From Pseudomonadota bacterium (GTDB taxonomy: Bacteria > Bdellovibrionota_B > Oligoflexia > Silvanigrellales > Silvanigrellaceae), in the NCBI GenBank assembly GCA_009926615.1, contig RFOM01000006.1:20177-84176 (forward strand): 64,000 nucleotides of DNA. The letters are read 5' to 3'. Of the stretch, positions 26,988 to 37,800 are shown piece by piece. How positions within the stretch are numbered: position 1 is the first letter of the stretch; every line of letters starts with the position of its first letter. Under the pieces are notes generated by a model. That model saw nothing but the letters and a program-made list of their open reading frames with translations, made no database searches and was not told where the DNA came from. The translations under genes and the position numbers were made by a program.

Positions 26988-29294
26988 ATGAAAAAATTAA
27001 GTCCGGTTTCCTGTTCATCCCAAAACGGCTCAGCTCTCACGACTGCGCTTGTTTTTGCATCAGGAGCGGTGATTGCGACTGCCGCGCTGACTTCGCTCAC
27101 CAAGTCGCTGCGGAAAAGCAACGAACAGAAAGAAACCGTGAATTCCGAGCGGCGCCTTAATGAGTCCGCAATTACAAACGTTTCTCAACTGATCAACAAC
27201 GGTCAGCTTCACTTCAACAAAGACTGCCAGCGGGTTGAACCGACTCAGCCCAATGCTGATTACCGGTTTGCCGGCTGCGGTGATGTTGCGCAAAGTCGGG
27301 GTAAGATTGACTGTGACGGCAACGAAGCTGCATCCAAATGGCTTTACTCTTGGGATGCCGGCAAAAAGGTTGCTTCGGTCGATGTGTGTGCCAGTGAACA
27401 ACTCAAACCGTCTGCGGGCGGCGGAATAAAAAATTATCCGGTGCGGGTCACTCTTCGTTCATATGAAGCAGAGAAGGCCGAAGACGGTGGAGAACGCAAT
27501 TTTGCAGCCGTCCGGTCACAAATCATCGCCAAGCCCGATGAAAAACGAAAGTATTCGTCGCTCAGCGGCAAATTGTCACTCGGACTGGCAAGCGGAAACA
27601 AGGGGCTGGTCGGCCGTCACGGCGCGGCTGACACGTGTTTTTACATGCGTCCTTCAACGGCTGTTCAGAGCCGAGGGGGCGGAACCAATCTTGCATTCCG
27701 TGCCCGCAAAGGAACCGATGCTTATGCATTCAATGAGCTTGAACCGCGTCCGGACGGTCCCAATGCAGATGAATTTCGTCATGAAGTAAATCTTGCTTTT
27801 CCCGATCCCATTGAAAAAGATTACGCCGTTCTGAATGACTTTAGAGCCAAGCAGATTTTTCCGCTGTACGCTCAGGGGCTGCGCGGCAACCGGCCGTCCT
27901 CGTTGAATTGGAATCTCGCATATGCGCCGTACACTGCCGATGTTCTGTCCAAGAACAAAATCACCGATGTTCAGAGATTGGGTTTTGTCGGTGTGATGCC
28001 CAATGTGCCCAACGGTCCCAAGTTCAAATACTTCCTTTGGGCAAAAATGGAGAACGGAAGTGCCGTTCATTCGCAGAGTTTTACACGTTTTGATGCGCGT
28101 CAGGAGAAGGGCTTCGAAACAGGCTGTTCGACAACCACGGGGCGCGCGGGCGGTAACCCGAAATTCTGTACCAAAGTTGAAATGCCTCTTTACAAATACG
28201 CTGCAACTTTGCGGAAGAGATGTGTTGAATCCGTGCAAACGCTTGAGCCTGTTCCGGCAACGCAGGCCCCGAAGGTCGTCAATGCCGATCGCTCGATTCT
28301 GACATCCTGCGACCCCGAGTGGATCAAACGCGTCGAGATTGTTGCGCGGCAGACCAACCGCTACAACGAAGGACTTTTGAGCATCAAAAATCAGGATGCG
28401 ACGAATTTTTCGGGCGAACTGACCATCGAAATGGCGCTTTCCGCATTGGAAGCGGATGATGATTTTTTGAACGGAAAGGGAATCTGGGCTCAGGAAGAAA
28501 AGTCCAACAGCGCGGCTTACCGTCAGCTTAAAGTTGCCTATAATTCTTTTTCATCGCGTTTCCGTCAGGCCGGACAGGTTGCCGTGAACAAATTCACAGT
28601 CAGCCACACATCTGATGTGTGTGCAGGCCCGACCTGTACGCTTGACGAAATGAGGAGCAAGACCCGCAGTTTCAAGGTCTGGTCCATTCAGAACGAACAA
28701 ACGCCCCAGCAGGTCGCCCATACATCGAATACCTGTGCCTATTTCCGCTATCATGCGCCTGAATCAGCCAAAGGCTGCAAGATTGATTTTGTGACCAAGG
28801 AAGAAAACAATTGGGTCTGTCGCAACAATGACGGATGTTTCGACGAACTGACAAAGGTCCGTATGGCCGACGGCAGTGACCGCGTCATGACGCAGCTCCG
28901 CAAGGGTGATTTGGTGCACAATCCGGTCACCGGCAAACCGGCCAAGATTGTTAAACTGACCATCGGTCCTGAGGAAAAAGCGCTGTATCAGGTGACAGTC
29001 GGCGGTTTGATGGTGCGTGTGACCGACTCTCATCCTTTTATGACACGGCGCGGCTGGGTGACAGCCAAGTATCTCACGCTCAGTGACGCAGTGCTTTCTG
29101 CCGGCAGAAAATTTCTTCCCGTTGATAAAATCACATTGGGCGAACGGGGACGCACGGTTGTCAATCTGGCTCTTGAAGGACCTGCAAATTCGGCGGACCT
29201 TCATTATGTGCTGGCCGACGGCGTGGTGACCGGAGATCTTGTGATCCAAAACATGATTTCGCTGCAGGCCTTTTCGCAGCAGGGCGGGCGCTGA
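26988..29294 (+). CDS. Pilin-like exported protein with C-terminal Hint domain
   Basis: 768 residues from ATG 26988, which has GAGG 6 bases upstream; ATG 26976 is in frame. The N-terminus (SSQNGSALTTALVFASG) looks like a prepilin leader cleaved after G14, then a 20-residue hydrophobic helix; position +5 is Thr instead of the usual Glu. The large middle part is rich in Cys and unrecognised. The last 150 residues are a Hint (hedgehog/intein) domain: GCFDELTKVRMADGS with the splice-type Cys (about residue 617), LRKGDLV, the TxxH block in VTDSHPF, and VIQN near the end (about 755) where HN is usual. Hint domains rearrange or cleave the peptide bond before the Cys. It has its own terminator. Confidence 0.78.
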   Translation: MKKLSPVSCSSQNGSALTTALVFASGAVIATAALTSLTKSLRKSNEQKETVNSERRLNESAITNVSQLINNGQLHFNKDCQRVEPTQPNADYRFAGCGDVAQSRGKIDCDGNEAASKWLYSWDAGKKVASVDVCASEQLKPSAGGGIKNYPVRVTLRSYEAEKAEDGGERNFAAVRSQIIAKPDEKRKYSSLSGKLSLGLASGNKGLVGRHGAADTCFYMRPSTAVQSRGGGTNLAFRARKGTDAYAFNELEPRPDGPNADEFRHEVNLAFPDPIEKDYAVLNDFRAKQIFPLYAQGLRGNRPSSLNWNLAYAPYTADVLSKNKITDVQRLGFVGVMPNVPNGPKFKYFLWAKMENGSAVHSQSFTRFDARQEKGFETGCSTTTGRAGGNPKFCTKVEMPLYKYAATLRKRCVESVQTLEPVPATQAPKVVNADRSILTSCDPEWIKRVEIVARQTNRYNEGLLSIKNQDATNFSGELTIEMALSALEADDDFLNGKGIWAQEEKSNSAAYRQLKVAYNSFSSRFRQAGQVAVNKFTVSHTSDVCAGPTCTLDEMRSKTRSFKVWSIQNEQTPQQVAHTSNTCAYFRYHAPESAKGCKIDFVTKEENNWVCRNNDGCFDELTKVRMADGSDRVMTQLRKGDLVHNPVTGKPAKIVKLTIGPEEKALYQVTVGGLMVRVTDSHPFMTRRGWVTAKYLTLSDAVLSAGRKFLPVDKITLGERGRTVVNLALEGPANSADLHYVLADGVVTGDLVIQNMISLQAFSQQGGR

Positions 29295-29332
29295 AGATCT
29301 GCCGCCGGCCCGACGTTTCAATAATTGTTTTT

Positions 29333-29361
29333 CAGACGAAGCCGTTCGTCTGATTTTTTTT
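29333..29361 (+). terminator. Rho-independent terminator of the Hint-domain gene
   Basis: Perfect 8-bp stem CAGACGAA/TTCGTCTG with a 4-base loop (GCCG), followed by A and eight T. It sits 39 bases after the stop at 29294 and before the ammonium transporter. Confidence 0.88.
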
Positions 29362-29505
29362 AATCTATTAAATACAATTAAAAAGATATACGCGCCGTTA
29401 CTGAATTTCTTGATGTTTTTTGTTTCTCCGTCCCGTGCCGTGTTGAACACGTCCGGCGATGCCGTTAGCTCCGAAGCAAATAAAACACATAGGAGAGTCA
29501 CGGCT

Positions 29506-30864
29506 GTGAAAAAGAATCCGGTTCCTTTGCTTTTGCTGACGGTTATTTGTGTGATTGCGTTTTTGGCTCCTGCCGGAACCGCATCGAATGCAGGTCCGGC
29601 CTTAAATGCCGGCGATACCGCGTGGATGCTTGCCTCGTCGGCTTTGGTTCTTTTCATGACCCCCGGCCTGTCGTTTTTCTACGGCGGCATGGTTCGCTCC
29701 CGCAATGTGATTTCAACCATGCTGCAAAGCTACGTTTGCATGGGGCTGATGAGCCTTTTGTGGGTTGTGGTCGGATTCAGTCTTTCGTTCGGTGACAGCA
29801 TCGGCGGACTGATCGGCAATCCGGCAACTTATTTCATGTTCAAAGGTGTCACCGGCGCAACCGAAACACGCCTTGCACCGACAATTCCTTTTCTGTTGTT
29901 TGCACTTTTTCAGCTGAAATTTGCGGTGATCACTCCCGCATTGATTACCGGCGCATTTGCCGAGCGCGTAAAATTCAAAAGCTATCTGATTTTTATCACG
30001 CTGTTTTTGGTCTGCATCTATGCTCCGCTCGCACACTGGACATGGCATCCCGACGGTTTTCTGCGCAAATGGGGTGTTCTTGACTTCGCCGGCGGTACGG
30101 TTGTTCACATGTCTGCCGGTTTTGCCGCACTTGCAGGAGCTCTCTTTCTCGGCCGCCGCAAAGATCACTCTCCCGAACCGCATTCTCCGGCAAAACTTCA
30201 ATACATCATTCTTGGAACAGGCATGCTGTGGTTCGGCTGGTTCGGCTTTAATGCCGGTTCTGCTCTGGCTGCAAATGACCTTGCGGCATTGGCCTTCGGT
30301 ACAACCAATACGGCATCAGCGTCGGCCGCGATTGCATGGATTTTTTATGATCTGGCGCTTGGCCGCAAACCCACCGCGATGGGCTTTTGCATCGGTGCTG
30401 TAGTCGGTCTTGTTGCCGTGACTCCTGCCGCCGGCTTTGTGAGCATCGGCGCAAGTGTGGTGATTGGTGCCCTGTCCTCGGTGGTGTCACGCATCGTTGT
30501 TGATTTGAAGACCAAAACCTCGATTGACGACACTCTTGATGTTTTTCCATGCCACGGCGTGGGCGGGTTGATGGGCATGGTGCTGACCGGTGTGTTTGCC
30601 AAGGAAGTCGGCCTTGTGAACGGTCCGACGGCCACGTTCTACAAGCATCTCGCCGCCATGGTTCTTGTCGGTGCATTCTCTTTCTGCGGTGCTTATATTC
30701 TGTATAAGCTGACCGACATCATTTCTCCGCTCAGAGTCTCTGCCGAAGACGAAGAAATCGGTCTTGATATGAGCCAGCACCTTGAATCCATCGACAACGC
30801 TACCGGCTCGGTGTCGCAGGTTCCGCAGAATGCAGTCGGCAAGACGGCATTGTCATTTCTTTGA
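29506..30864 (+). CDS. amtB: Ammonium transporter (Amt/MEP/Rh family)
   Basis: 452 residues. GTG at 29506 is preferred because AGGAGAG lies 8 bases before it and it gives a signal peptide (PVPLLLLTVICVIAFLAPAG); the frame is open 32 codons upstream. About eleven membrane helices follow. Motifs: MTPGLSFFYGGMVRSRNV, DFAGGTVVHMSAG with pore His H201, and FPCHGVGGLMGMV with the second pore His H350. The trimer conducts ammonia/ammonium across the inner membrane. No glnK gene for the PII partner is adjacent, although the two are usually co-encoded. The gene is flanked by a terminator upstream and a convergent gene 12 bases downstream. Confidence 0.95.
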   Translation: MKKNPVPLLLLTVICVIAFLAPAGTASNAGPALNAGDTAWMLASSALVLFMTPGLSFFYGGMVRSRNVISTMLQSYVCMGLMSLLWVVVGFSLSFGDSIGGLIGNPATYFMFKGVTGATETRLAPTIPFLLFALFQLKFAVITPALITGAFAERVKFKSYLIFITLFLVCIYAPLAHWTWHPDGFLRKWGVLDFAGGTVVHMSAGFAALAGALFLGRRKDHSPEPHSPAKLQYIILGTGMLWFGWFGFNAGSALAANDLAALAFGTTNTASASAAIAWIFYDLALGRKPTAMGFCIGAVVGLVAVTPAAGFVSIGASVVIGALSSVVSRIVVDLKTKTSIDDTLDVFPCHGVGGLMGMVLTGVFAKEVGLVNGPTATFYKHLAAMVLVGAFSFCGAYILYKLTDIISPLRVSAEDEEIGLDMSQHLESIDNATGSVSQVPQNAVGKTALSFL

Positions 30865-30875
30865 AATGAGTTCCT

Positions 30876-32102
30876 TCAGGGAGTGAAGATTTCCAGCCTG
30901 CGGCTGGGACCACTCCTCTTTCTTTTTCTTTCGGGCGTCTCCGAAAGTCCCCCCGAAATCATCAGTCGACCGTCGGGCAGTAAAGTGGCTGCATGCATCC
31001 AGCGGGTGATGCTCATTTTGGGCCCCGCCGAGCACAGAACTTCATCGGAGTTTGAGACAGTGCAGCGTTCGGTGCTGGCCAGCGGTGTTCCCTGACCGAC
31101 TCCTCCCGCAAAAAGAATTGTTCCGTCGCGCAGGCGGCTGCCCGTATGCAGTGCGCGCGCACCCGTGAGCAGACCGCCAAAGACGACGGTCTTTGTTCTC
31201 AAGTCAAAGATCTCTATGTGGTCCGTTCCCTGCTGCGGAGCACTCAATCCGCCGGCAATCAGAATCCTGTTTTCATCCAAGGCCGTCGTTGTGTGAAAAG
31301 TTCTTCCGGTTTGAAGACGGTATGTTTCCGGAATAAAACTGAGCGTCGGAATGTCAAAGAGTTCGATTTCCGCAAGGTATCCCGCATCGTCGCCGGCGGT
31401 TTTTTCCGCGGGCGATGTTTCTCCGCCGATGATTGCAACGGTTGTGCTGTTTAAAAGGGTGGCGGTGTGCCCGCTGCGCGCGGTTTTCATTTGTGATGAC
31501 AGCGTTCGGAAGGAGCCGGTCGCGGGCTCCCAGATTTCAGCACTGCCGCTGAAGTTGTCACCGTTGCTGCCGCCAAAAACGATTATTCTGCCGTCGGGCA
31601 GGGTGACCGAGGCGTGACCCGCACGCGCTTCGGCCATTGCCGGACCCTCAATGAATTTGTCGGATTTGGGATCAAAAATATCCGTTGTGCCAAGCGCGTC
31701 ATCAAAGTCGGCGGCTCCGCCGATGAGCATGATTCTGCCGTCGGGGAGTTTGGCCTGTGTTGCCCCGCTGCGCAGGTGTGCCATCGGTTTTTCGAGTGTG
31801 TTTATTTTCGAAATTTTCGAATCAATGATTTCGGCCCATTGTTCGCCGCCCAAATCACCCCACGCACCGCCGGCGACAAGGAGTCGGCCGTCATCAAGGA
31901 TTTGAATGTTGTGTCCCGAACGGCCAAAGTCGAAAGAATCCGACAGACGGCTGAGTTTTCCGCCATCGTGAGGAGCCTTGCGCGGAAGCGGAACATGTCC
32001 TCCGAGGCACTGGGCTGCAAGGACCAAAAGTGTCAGCCGATGCCATGCCGAACCGCAATGGCCTGTTTGAGAAGCCGAAGCCCTGAACCGAGCGTTGCGC
32101 AT
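30876..32102 (-). CDS. Exported kelch-repeat beta-propeller protein
   Basis: 408 residues. The N-terminus is basic then hydrophobic (HRLTLLVLAAQCLGG), consistent with export. About six kelch-type blades follow, each with a DGR(I/L)...GG core: LDDGRLLVAGG, LPDGRIMLIGG, LPDGRIIVFGG, STTVAIIGGE, ENRILIAGG, RDGTILFAGG and PDGRLMISGG. Such propellers bind proteins or sugars; some are carbohydrate oxidases, but the copper ligands of galactose oxidase are not evident. It lies 44 bases after the 7TM-SpoIIE gene with GAGG before its start, so the two are probably co-transcribed. Confidence 0.85.
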   Translation of the reverse strand: MRNARFRASASQTGHCGSAWHRLTLLVLAAQCLGGHVPLPRKAPHDGGKLSRLSDSFDFGRSGHNIQILDDGRLLVAGGAWGDLGGEQWAEIIDSKISKINTLEKPMAHLRSGATQAKLPDGRIMLIGGAADFDDALGTTDIFDPKSDKFIEGPAMAEARAGHASVTLPDGRIIVFGGSNGDNFSGSAEIWEPATGSFRTLSSQMKTARSGHTATLLNSTTVAIIGGETSPAEKTAGDDAGYLAEIELFDIPTLSFIPETYRLQTGRTFHTTTALDENRILIAGGLSAPQQGTDHIEIFDLRTKTVVFGGLLTGARALHTGSRLRDGTILFAGGVGQGTPLASTERCTVSNSDEVLCSAGPKMSITRWMHAATLLPDGRLMISGGLSETPERKRKRSGPSRRLEIFTP

Positions 32103-32146
32103 ACGAATACCTCACTTTGAAGAACGAAAGCCAGCCGGAAACAACT

Positions 32147-34123
32147 TTACAGCCCGCTGAACCGGATCCCAAGATAAGTGACATCATCAGAAAGTTTTTG
32201 ACCGGCCCACAGGTTCTTTACGGTTTTTTCAAGATTGCCCATCTGTTCGGAAAGCGGCAACGGGGCGGACAACAAAGTTTTGAGCTTGCGGAAATTCAGA
32301 GTTTCTCCTCCCTGTCCCTCGTTTTCAACCAGTCCGTCGGTGTACAGAAGGAGGGTATCGCCCCGAACGAGATTGAATTCATGCACACCGAATTTGTGCA
32401 TTCCCGAGCCCAAAAGAGAACCGCCCCCCGGAATTTTTTCGCAGCGCACTGTGCCGTTTTCCGAACGCGCGAGAATGGGCCACGTATGTCCGGCGTTGAG
32501 CGCGCAGGCTTCACCCGATTTGAGATCGATGCTCAAAAAACACATGCTCATCAGCCGGCCGGTGCGTCCTGCGGTATGAAATAAAATGTTGTCCAAAGCC
32601 TCGGCGGCCAGTTGCAGCTGCTTGCGCGGCGGCGGAACGTGAGCCAGCTGACGTGAACGTGTTTCTGCCGAATACACGGCTCCGCAAACAACACCGGTCA
32701 GGACGGCGGAGGTAATTCCGTGTCCGGTAATGTCGCCGATGTAAAAGGTAATCCGGTTTTGTTCGCTTTGGTGGATATAGCCGTACCAGTCGCCGCCCGC
32801 GACATCTGCCGGCTGAAAGAACGCGGAAAATTCCAGCCCGTCGATTGTTTCGGGCAGAGGAAGAAGCTGCTCTTGTACGGCGCGGGCAGCCTGAAGCTCG
32901 CCCTCAAGCATGGCTTTTTCCAAGAGCTGGGACTGGTTTTTTTCCTTTTCCTTTTGCAGGTCGACAATACGGTAACCCAGTGCAGTGGCCATGCAGACGA
33001 CTTCCCAGACGGAGGAGAATGTCAGCACATGCAGAATTGCGTCGTTGACCGGATAAAGTCCCTGAGTTCCGGCAAAAAAGATCAGCGCCGCCACAATGGG
33101 AACCCCCCACGCAGACAAAAACACAAAGGCCGGCGTGTATTTTCGGATAAAGGCAGAGCGCCATGCAACGGTTAAAATGACAAACTGAAAAACCCCCGAA
33201 ATCAGATTGAACAGCATGGCGATTGCGTGTGTGGGACCAAAGATGAACGGCAGCGGAACCAGCGCAGCCGAAATCCATGCCGCATATTTCAGAATGCGTT
33301 TTTCCGTTTCTGCAGTAGTGTTTTTCAAAAGAAAAGAGCGCGCAAAAAGGGATGTGACCGCAATCCAGCCGATGGCGCTGGCGAACCACAGATCCTGAAC
33401 GAAGACCGGAGAAAACGGAAACACGTACACCAGCAGTCCGGCGCTCCCCGGAATGGCAAGAACATTCACGGCAATACTGGCGAGCACATAGAACAAGTAA
33501 ACACGTTCGCGCGTAACAAAGTAAACAAAAACATTGTAGAGCAGAATAAAAACAATTCCGCCCAGTCCGAGCAGCTGAAAAGCCCATTCACGGTTTTGAA
33601 TATCCTGTGCGGCGGCCGGTGTGCTCAGTGAAGGAACAAGACTCAGCCATTGTCCCGACCGGCTCATCAGGTAAAAAGTTTTCACCGTTTGCGGTTCAAC
33701 TGTTAAAGGCAGCCAGAAATCACGAAACTGCACCGGTCGTGAAATAAACGGCTCCTCGATTCCGGTGCGGAGAATCTCTTCGGGAATTCCGTTTTTTTCC
33801 TCATACAGCGTGATTTTTTTTAAATGCGGATTGCCGAGCCGCAAAATCCATTGCGGTGTGCGACTCCGGTTGGATATTTCGAAACGGGCAATAATTTGTC
33901 CGCTGCTGTAGCCAAAGTTGGGGAGCGAATTTCGGGAATCCGTGAATGTCAGCTTTTGCAGAATTTCCGGCGTGATTTTATCGGTTTTCAATTCCGGCGG
34001 AAGATGAACGTACGAAAATGAGCGCAGCGGCAGATCGCTGGTGCCGTCGCTCAATTCGATGCCGGCATGCGCAGTCATTTGGAACAGACAACAAAACGCC
34101 GACAGCAAAGCAAAGAAGCGCAT
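32147..34123 (-). CDS. 7TM-DISM receptor with SpoIIE-type PP2C phosphatase
   Basis: 658 residues. Signal peptide at 1-20, then a periplasmic beta-sandwich like 7TMR-DISMED2 (residues 30-180), seven membrane helices (about 190-390), a coiled-coil linker (KEKEKNQSQLLEKAMLEGEL) and a SpoIIE domain (about 425-658). The phosphatase metal residues are visible in GGDWYGY and GDITGHGI, and the late YTDGLVE matches the family. It would sense an extracytoplasmic ligand and remove phosphate from a partner, usually an anti-sigma-factor antagonist. No such partner is adjacent; only the kelch protein follows. Confidence 0.9.
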   Translation of the reverse strand: MRFFALLSAFCCLFQMTAHAGIELSDGTSDLPLRSFSYVHLPPELKTDKITPEILQKLTFTDSRNSLPNFGYSSGQIIARFEISNRSRTPQWILRLGNPHLKKITLYEEKNGIPEEILRTGIEEPFISRPVQFRDFWLPLTVEPQTVKTFYLMSRSGQWLSLVPSLSTPAAAQDIQNREWAFQLLGLGGIVFILLYNVFVYFVTRERVYLFYVLASIAVNVLAIPGSAGLLVYVFPFSPVFVQDLWFASAIGWIAVTSLFARSFLLKNTTAETEKRILKYAAWISAALVPLPFIFGPTHAIAMLFNLISGVFQFVILTVAWRSAFIRKYTPAFVFLSAWGVPIVAALIFFAGTQGLYPVNDAILHVLTFSSVWEVVCMATALGYRIVDLQKEKEKNQSQLLEKAMLEGELQAARAVQEQLLPLPETIDGLEFSAFFQPADVAGGDWYGYIHQSEQNRITFYIGDITGHGITSAVLTGVVCGAVYSAETRSRQLAHVPPPRKQLQLAAEALDNILFHTAGRTGRLMSMCFLSIDLKSGEACALNAGHTWPILARSENGTVRCEKIPGGGSLLGSGMHKFGVHEFNLVRGDTLLLYTDGLVENEGQGGETLNFRKLKTLLSAPLPLSEQMGNLEKTVKNLWAGQKLSDDVTYLGIRFSGL

Positions 34124-34398
34124 CCTGAGTCTCGCAGTTCCAACGGGTTCTGACTTTCCGGCATTTTAACCGGAATGAAAAATGATTTCGGGGATTGTAC
34201 CCCGCGGGACGTTGAACTGAAAACCTGTGTGTGCGGCTTTCGACACTCTGCGGACCGGATATTTTGATAAGATGACAGGCTCTGTAAAATTCTTAGTCAT
34301 AACTTTTTAGAATAAAATAGCATCATTTCAGGTGTTTATATTTGGCATGCAGTCTGCTCCGAGCGTGGCAGCTCAAATCATCTTCAAAGGAGTCAGCC

Positions 34399-34869
34399 AT
34401 GGTTCGCAGCATTCTTTCGTCGTCTGTTTCGATTGCTTCGCTTGTGTCCATCGCGGCAACTGTCGCTTGCGGCAAGCCGACGACTGCGGCATCGACAGCC
34501 GGCCTTCAGAATGATTTGGACAGAGAACGCGCAGTGACGTTGAGCTGCAAAGGTTCAAAGACTCCCGCAGCGCAGCTTGCCGTCGAACTTTCAAAAGAGT
34601 GCCGCAGACAAAATGCAGAACTTCGGGCCAAAGGTTTGCCCGCGTGTCTGCAGGATGAGTGCACCGATTTTGTCACTCTCAGGCCCGCACAGAAAGGGCT
34701 GACGGGAACAAAGTTCATTTATGATTCCGAGGGCAACACGGTTGGATTCAGCGTCGAAATTACTTCGGACATTCGTTTGGCAACGCAAGAAAAGCAGGGG
34801 CTGATTTGCTATGCGCCGGTGCTCAAGGCCGAAGAACTCCTCGGTTCGGCGGCGGTCAAATGCAAATGA
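34399..34869 (+). CDS. Small lipoprotein of unknown function
   Basis: 156 residues from ATG 34399, with AAAGGAG 6 bases before it. The N-terminus (VRSILSSSVSIASLVSIAAT, then VACGK) is a lipoprotein signal with Cys near residue 25. The mature part has several paired Cys and no known motif. A 275-base gap precedes it and presumably holds its promoter. It converges with the large Ig-repeat lipoprotein 22 bases away. Confidence 0.75.
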   Translation: MVRSILSSSVSIASLVSIAATVACGKPTTAASTAGLQNDLDRERAVTLSCKGSKTPAAQLAVELSKECRRQNAELRAKGLPACLQDECTDFVTLRPAQKGLTGTKFIYDSEGNTVGFSVEITSDIRLATQEKQGLICYAPVLKAEELLGSAAVKCK

Positions 34870-34891
34870 CTGCCGGCCGTGCAGATTCGGA

Positions 34892-37800
34892 CTAAGGAAC
34901 AAAGACGCAGCGGAAGCTGACATCGGGATAGGCTGTGGCAGGGGCGCGGCTGAAATCGGTGGCGAAGATGCCGTAACGAATCGCGGTAGAAGTGCTAAAT
35001 CCTGCATACCCCCCGCGGATAATTGCAGTTCCGAGGGTCGACGGAACCTCCGCCATTCCCGTTAATTGTGCCGAATTGTAAGTTGATTCTGAGCCGAAAA
35101 CGGACGAAAAGTTGCCAGAGAACGCTGCTGAAGTCAGTTCATACCAGCCGGCCGTCGTGGGCAGAGGGTTTGACAAACCGACAGGATATGTCCCGCCGGC
35201 GCGATCGTCACTGACCCATTGCCATTTGTTTCCCGAAAAGTCGAAAATGTAATCTGAGCCTGTGAGATAGTGGACACGGCGCTGAGGGCCGGAAATTTGT
35301 CCAGTTCCGTAAAATTCTCTGTCTGCGGCAGTAGGCTCAGTAACGTTGTCCGGCCCATTTGAGAGCGCAGATGCCGGCACGCTGTCAGTGTGGCCCTGAT
35401 ACAGCGTCCCAGTGCCGACAGCGCCACCCGTCCAGTTCGAATCTTGCTGGAGAATAGTTCTGGCAATCACCTGCCACTGCGTGTTCGATATCAGCCGGTA
35501 TCCGCGGAACTCACTTTGTTCCAAGGAACCCACTCCGGAAAGTGTCATTGCGTCGTTGCACGAACCGGAGCTGCACAGGTTTCTGCATTTGTTCATCGCA
35601 TCCGTTCGGTTGATATCTGTCCACGGTGCGTGCGAGTAGTAATTTAGACCAATTGTTCCTGATGTTGCACCGCTTTCCTTAGCCTGAAACTTCATGACAC
35701 AAAAATCCTGTCCGGTGTCCAGCCATGCCCGCAGGTTGCCATGCGAGGCATACGTATTTCCCAGCTGGGTGATGTGCGTGCCGAGCCCCGAAACTTTCAC
35801 AAATCCTGTCGGACACGCAGTGACGCCGTCCGTCGTGAAGGTTCGATTCGTTGATACCGACGCTCCTGAAGGCGTGTGTGTTGTTGTGAGTGTGATTGTG
35901 ACGCTGGCCGTGTTCGAGAACGGCAGAGACAGCATGCCGAAAAGTTGGCCCGACACGCACTGCAGGAATGCCTTCCGCCCGATTGTGGCGGTGAGTGTCG
36001 TGACATTGCCCGTTGCACTGTCACATGTGCCGCTGAAGTAGGGCCGCAATCCCATTCCGGTGAAGTTGGAAGGCGAGTTTATTACAGGAGGTGTTATGTA
36101 ATGAAGCTCGATAGTCCGAGTTCCGGACTCACCGGTATTGCCCGCTGCATCCGTTTGCCGGACCCGAATATTTTTTGCTCCTCCGCCTGCGGTCAATTCA
36201 AAACTGGAAAAAGAATAGCTGCCGCCGCTCACGCAACTCGTTGTTTGCGACACTACGTCACCGGTCAGCTGAACAGCACCGTCATTATAGTTACAGATTC
36301 CGGTGAGTGTTTGACTCACTGTGGTCGAGGCCACCGTTGTCGTGCCGATCGGGCTGAGCGTAGGCGCCGGCGGGGTGTTGTCGACGTTCAGTGTCACAAT
36401 GCTCGGATAAGCCACAGAGTCGTTGCCGGCCGCGTCGCGCACGGCACCCGCAGGAACATTGATTGTAACCGCCGGCGATGCATTGCCCGTGCAGCCGCTC
36501 ACCGTCACAGTCTTTGCCGAATTGTCCCGCGCGATGCTGCAGCCCGAGATTCCGCTCAAGACGGTCATGTTTATTAATGAGACATCGACTGTCGCCAACC
36601 CCGATCCACCCGAATCGGACCCCGTAAAAGTGAAAGTTTTTGCAGATGTGTTTGTGTAAACAGGACCTGCGGGAGACACGCTGATGGTCGGAATTGTTCT
36701 GTCGAGATTGATCGAACGCGTGAAGGATGCGGGATTGCCGAGCGCATCGCTTTGATTCAATGTGACTGAATGGGATGTTCCATCGGGTGCTCCCGCATTG
36801 AGACTGACGGTTGTGCTGAATGTTCCGGCCGCTGCGCATGTGACCGAGGTACTGCCTGCAGTCAGGTAAGAACTTGTCGTAATGGTGACCGAAGTGCCGC
36901 CGAATTCACAGCTTCCGTTGAGGCTAAAGCTGCTGTTGAGCCACTGCGTCGGAGCAGGTGATGTGACGTTCAATGCGGGACCTGTGTTGTCGACCGTTAC
37001 GGGACCGGCTGAAATTGCAGACACAGATTGATTGCCCGTCAAGTCGCGAAACACTCCCGCCGGCAGCGAAAGACTCAATGTACCGTCGCCTGTACAGGCG
37101 GTCACGGTGACTGTTTTGGCCGATGAATCGACAGTCTTGCTGCAACCCGCAATGCCGCTTTGAACCAAAGAAATCCCGCTCAAATCCGCGATCAGTCCGC
37201 CCGAACTTTCCGGCGGATCAGTTGCCGACAGTGTATAAACCACCGTTCCGCTGGTTCGCATGGCTGTGACCGACGGACTGACAGTCACCGCCGGAGGCAG
37301 ACTGTCGACGCTCACCCTCAACTGGACCGCATTCATATTGCCGGCAGCGTCGCCCTGAGTGATTTTGTAATCGCGCGCGCCGTTATGGCCGGCAGCATTC
37401 ACCGCAAATAAAAACTGGTAAACGTTTGGAATATATTCCGCACAATCCACTTCAATTGATGACATTCCTGAGGAATGCAATGCAACTTTCGAGGCACCGC
37501 CCTCACACGCGCCGGTGATTTGGAACGAACTGCCGACAAACGATTCCAGCGGCGGTGAAATAATCGAAAGACTCGGTGCGGTGTTGTCAATCATAATTTC
37601 CGGCGAAGCCACCGGCAGCGACTGCGTGCCGCTCTCACTGACAACCGTTCCTTCGGCGAGTTTAATAAGAAAAGCTCCGTTGCCTTGGCATTGTTCAAGC
37701 CCGACAGCCAAGTTGTTCTCGCGTTCACTGCCTGTAAAACGAACTGAGCAGGACGGTCCGCCCGCCGGCTGGATTATATTTGCCGCGTTGAAATTAAGGC

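Noticed and set aside
29333..29361. Considered as a riboswitch or ncRNA of the ammonium transporter
   Set aside because: The simple 8-bp stem with a T-tract is a standard terminator of the preceding gene.
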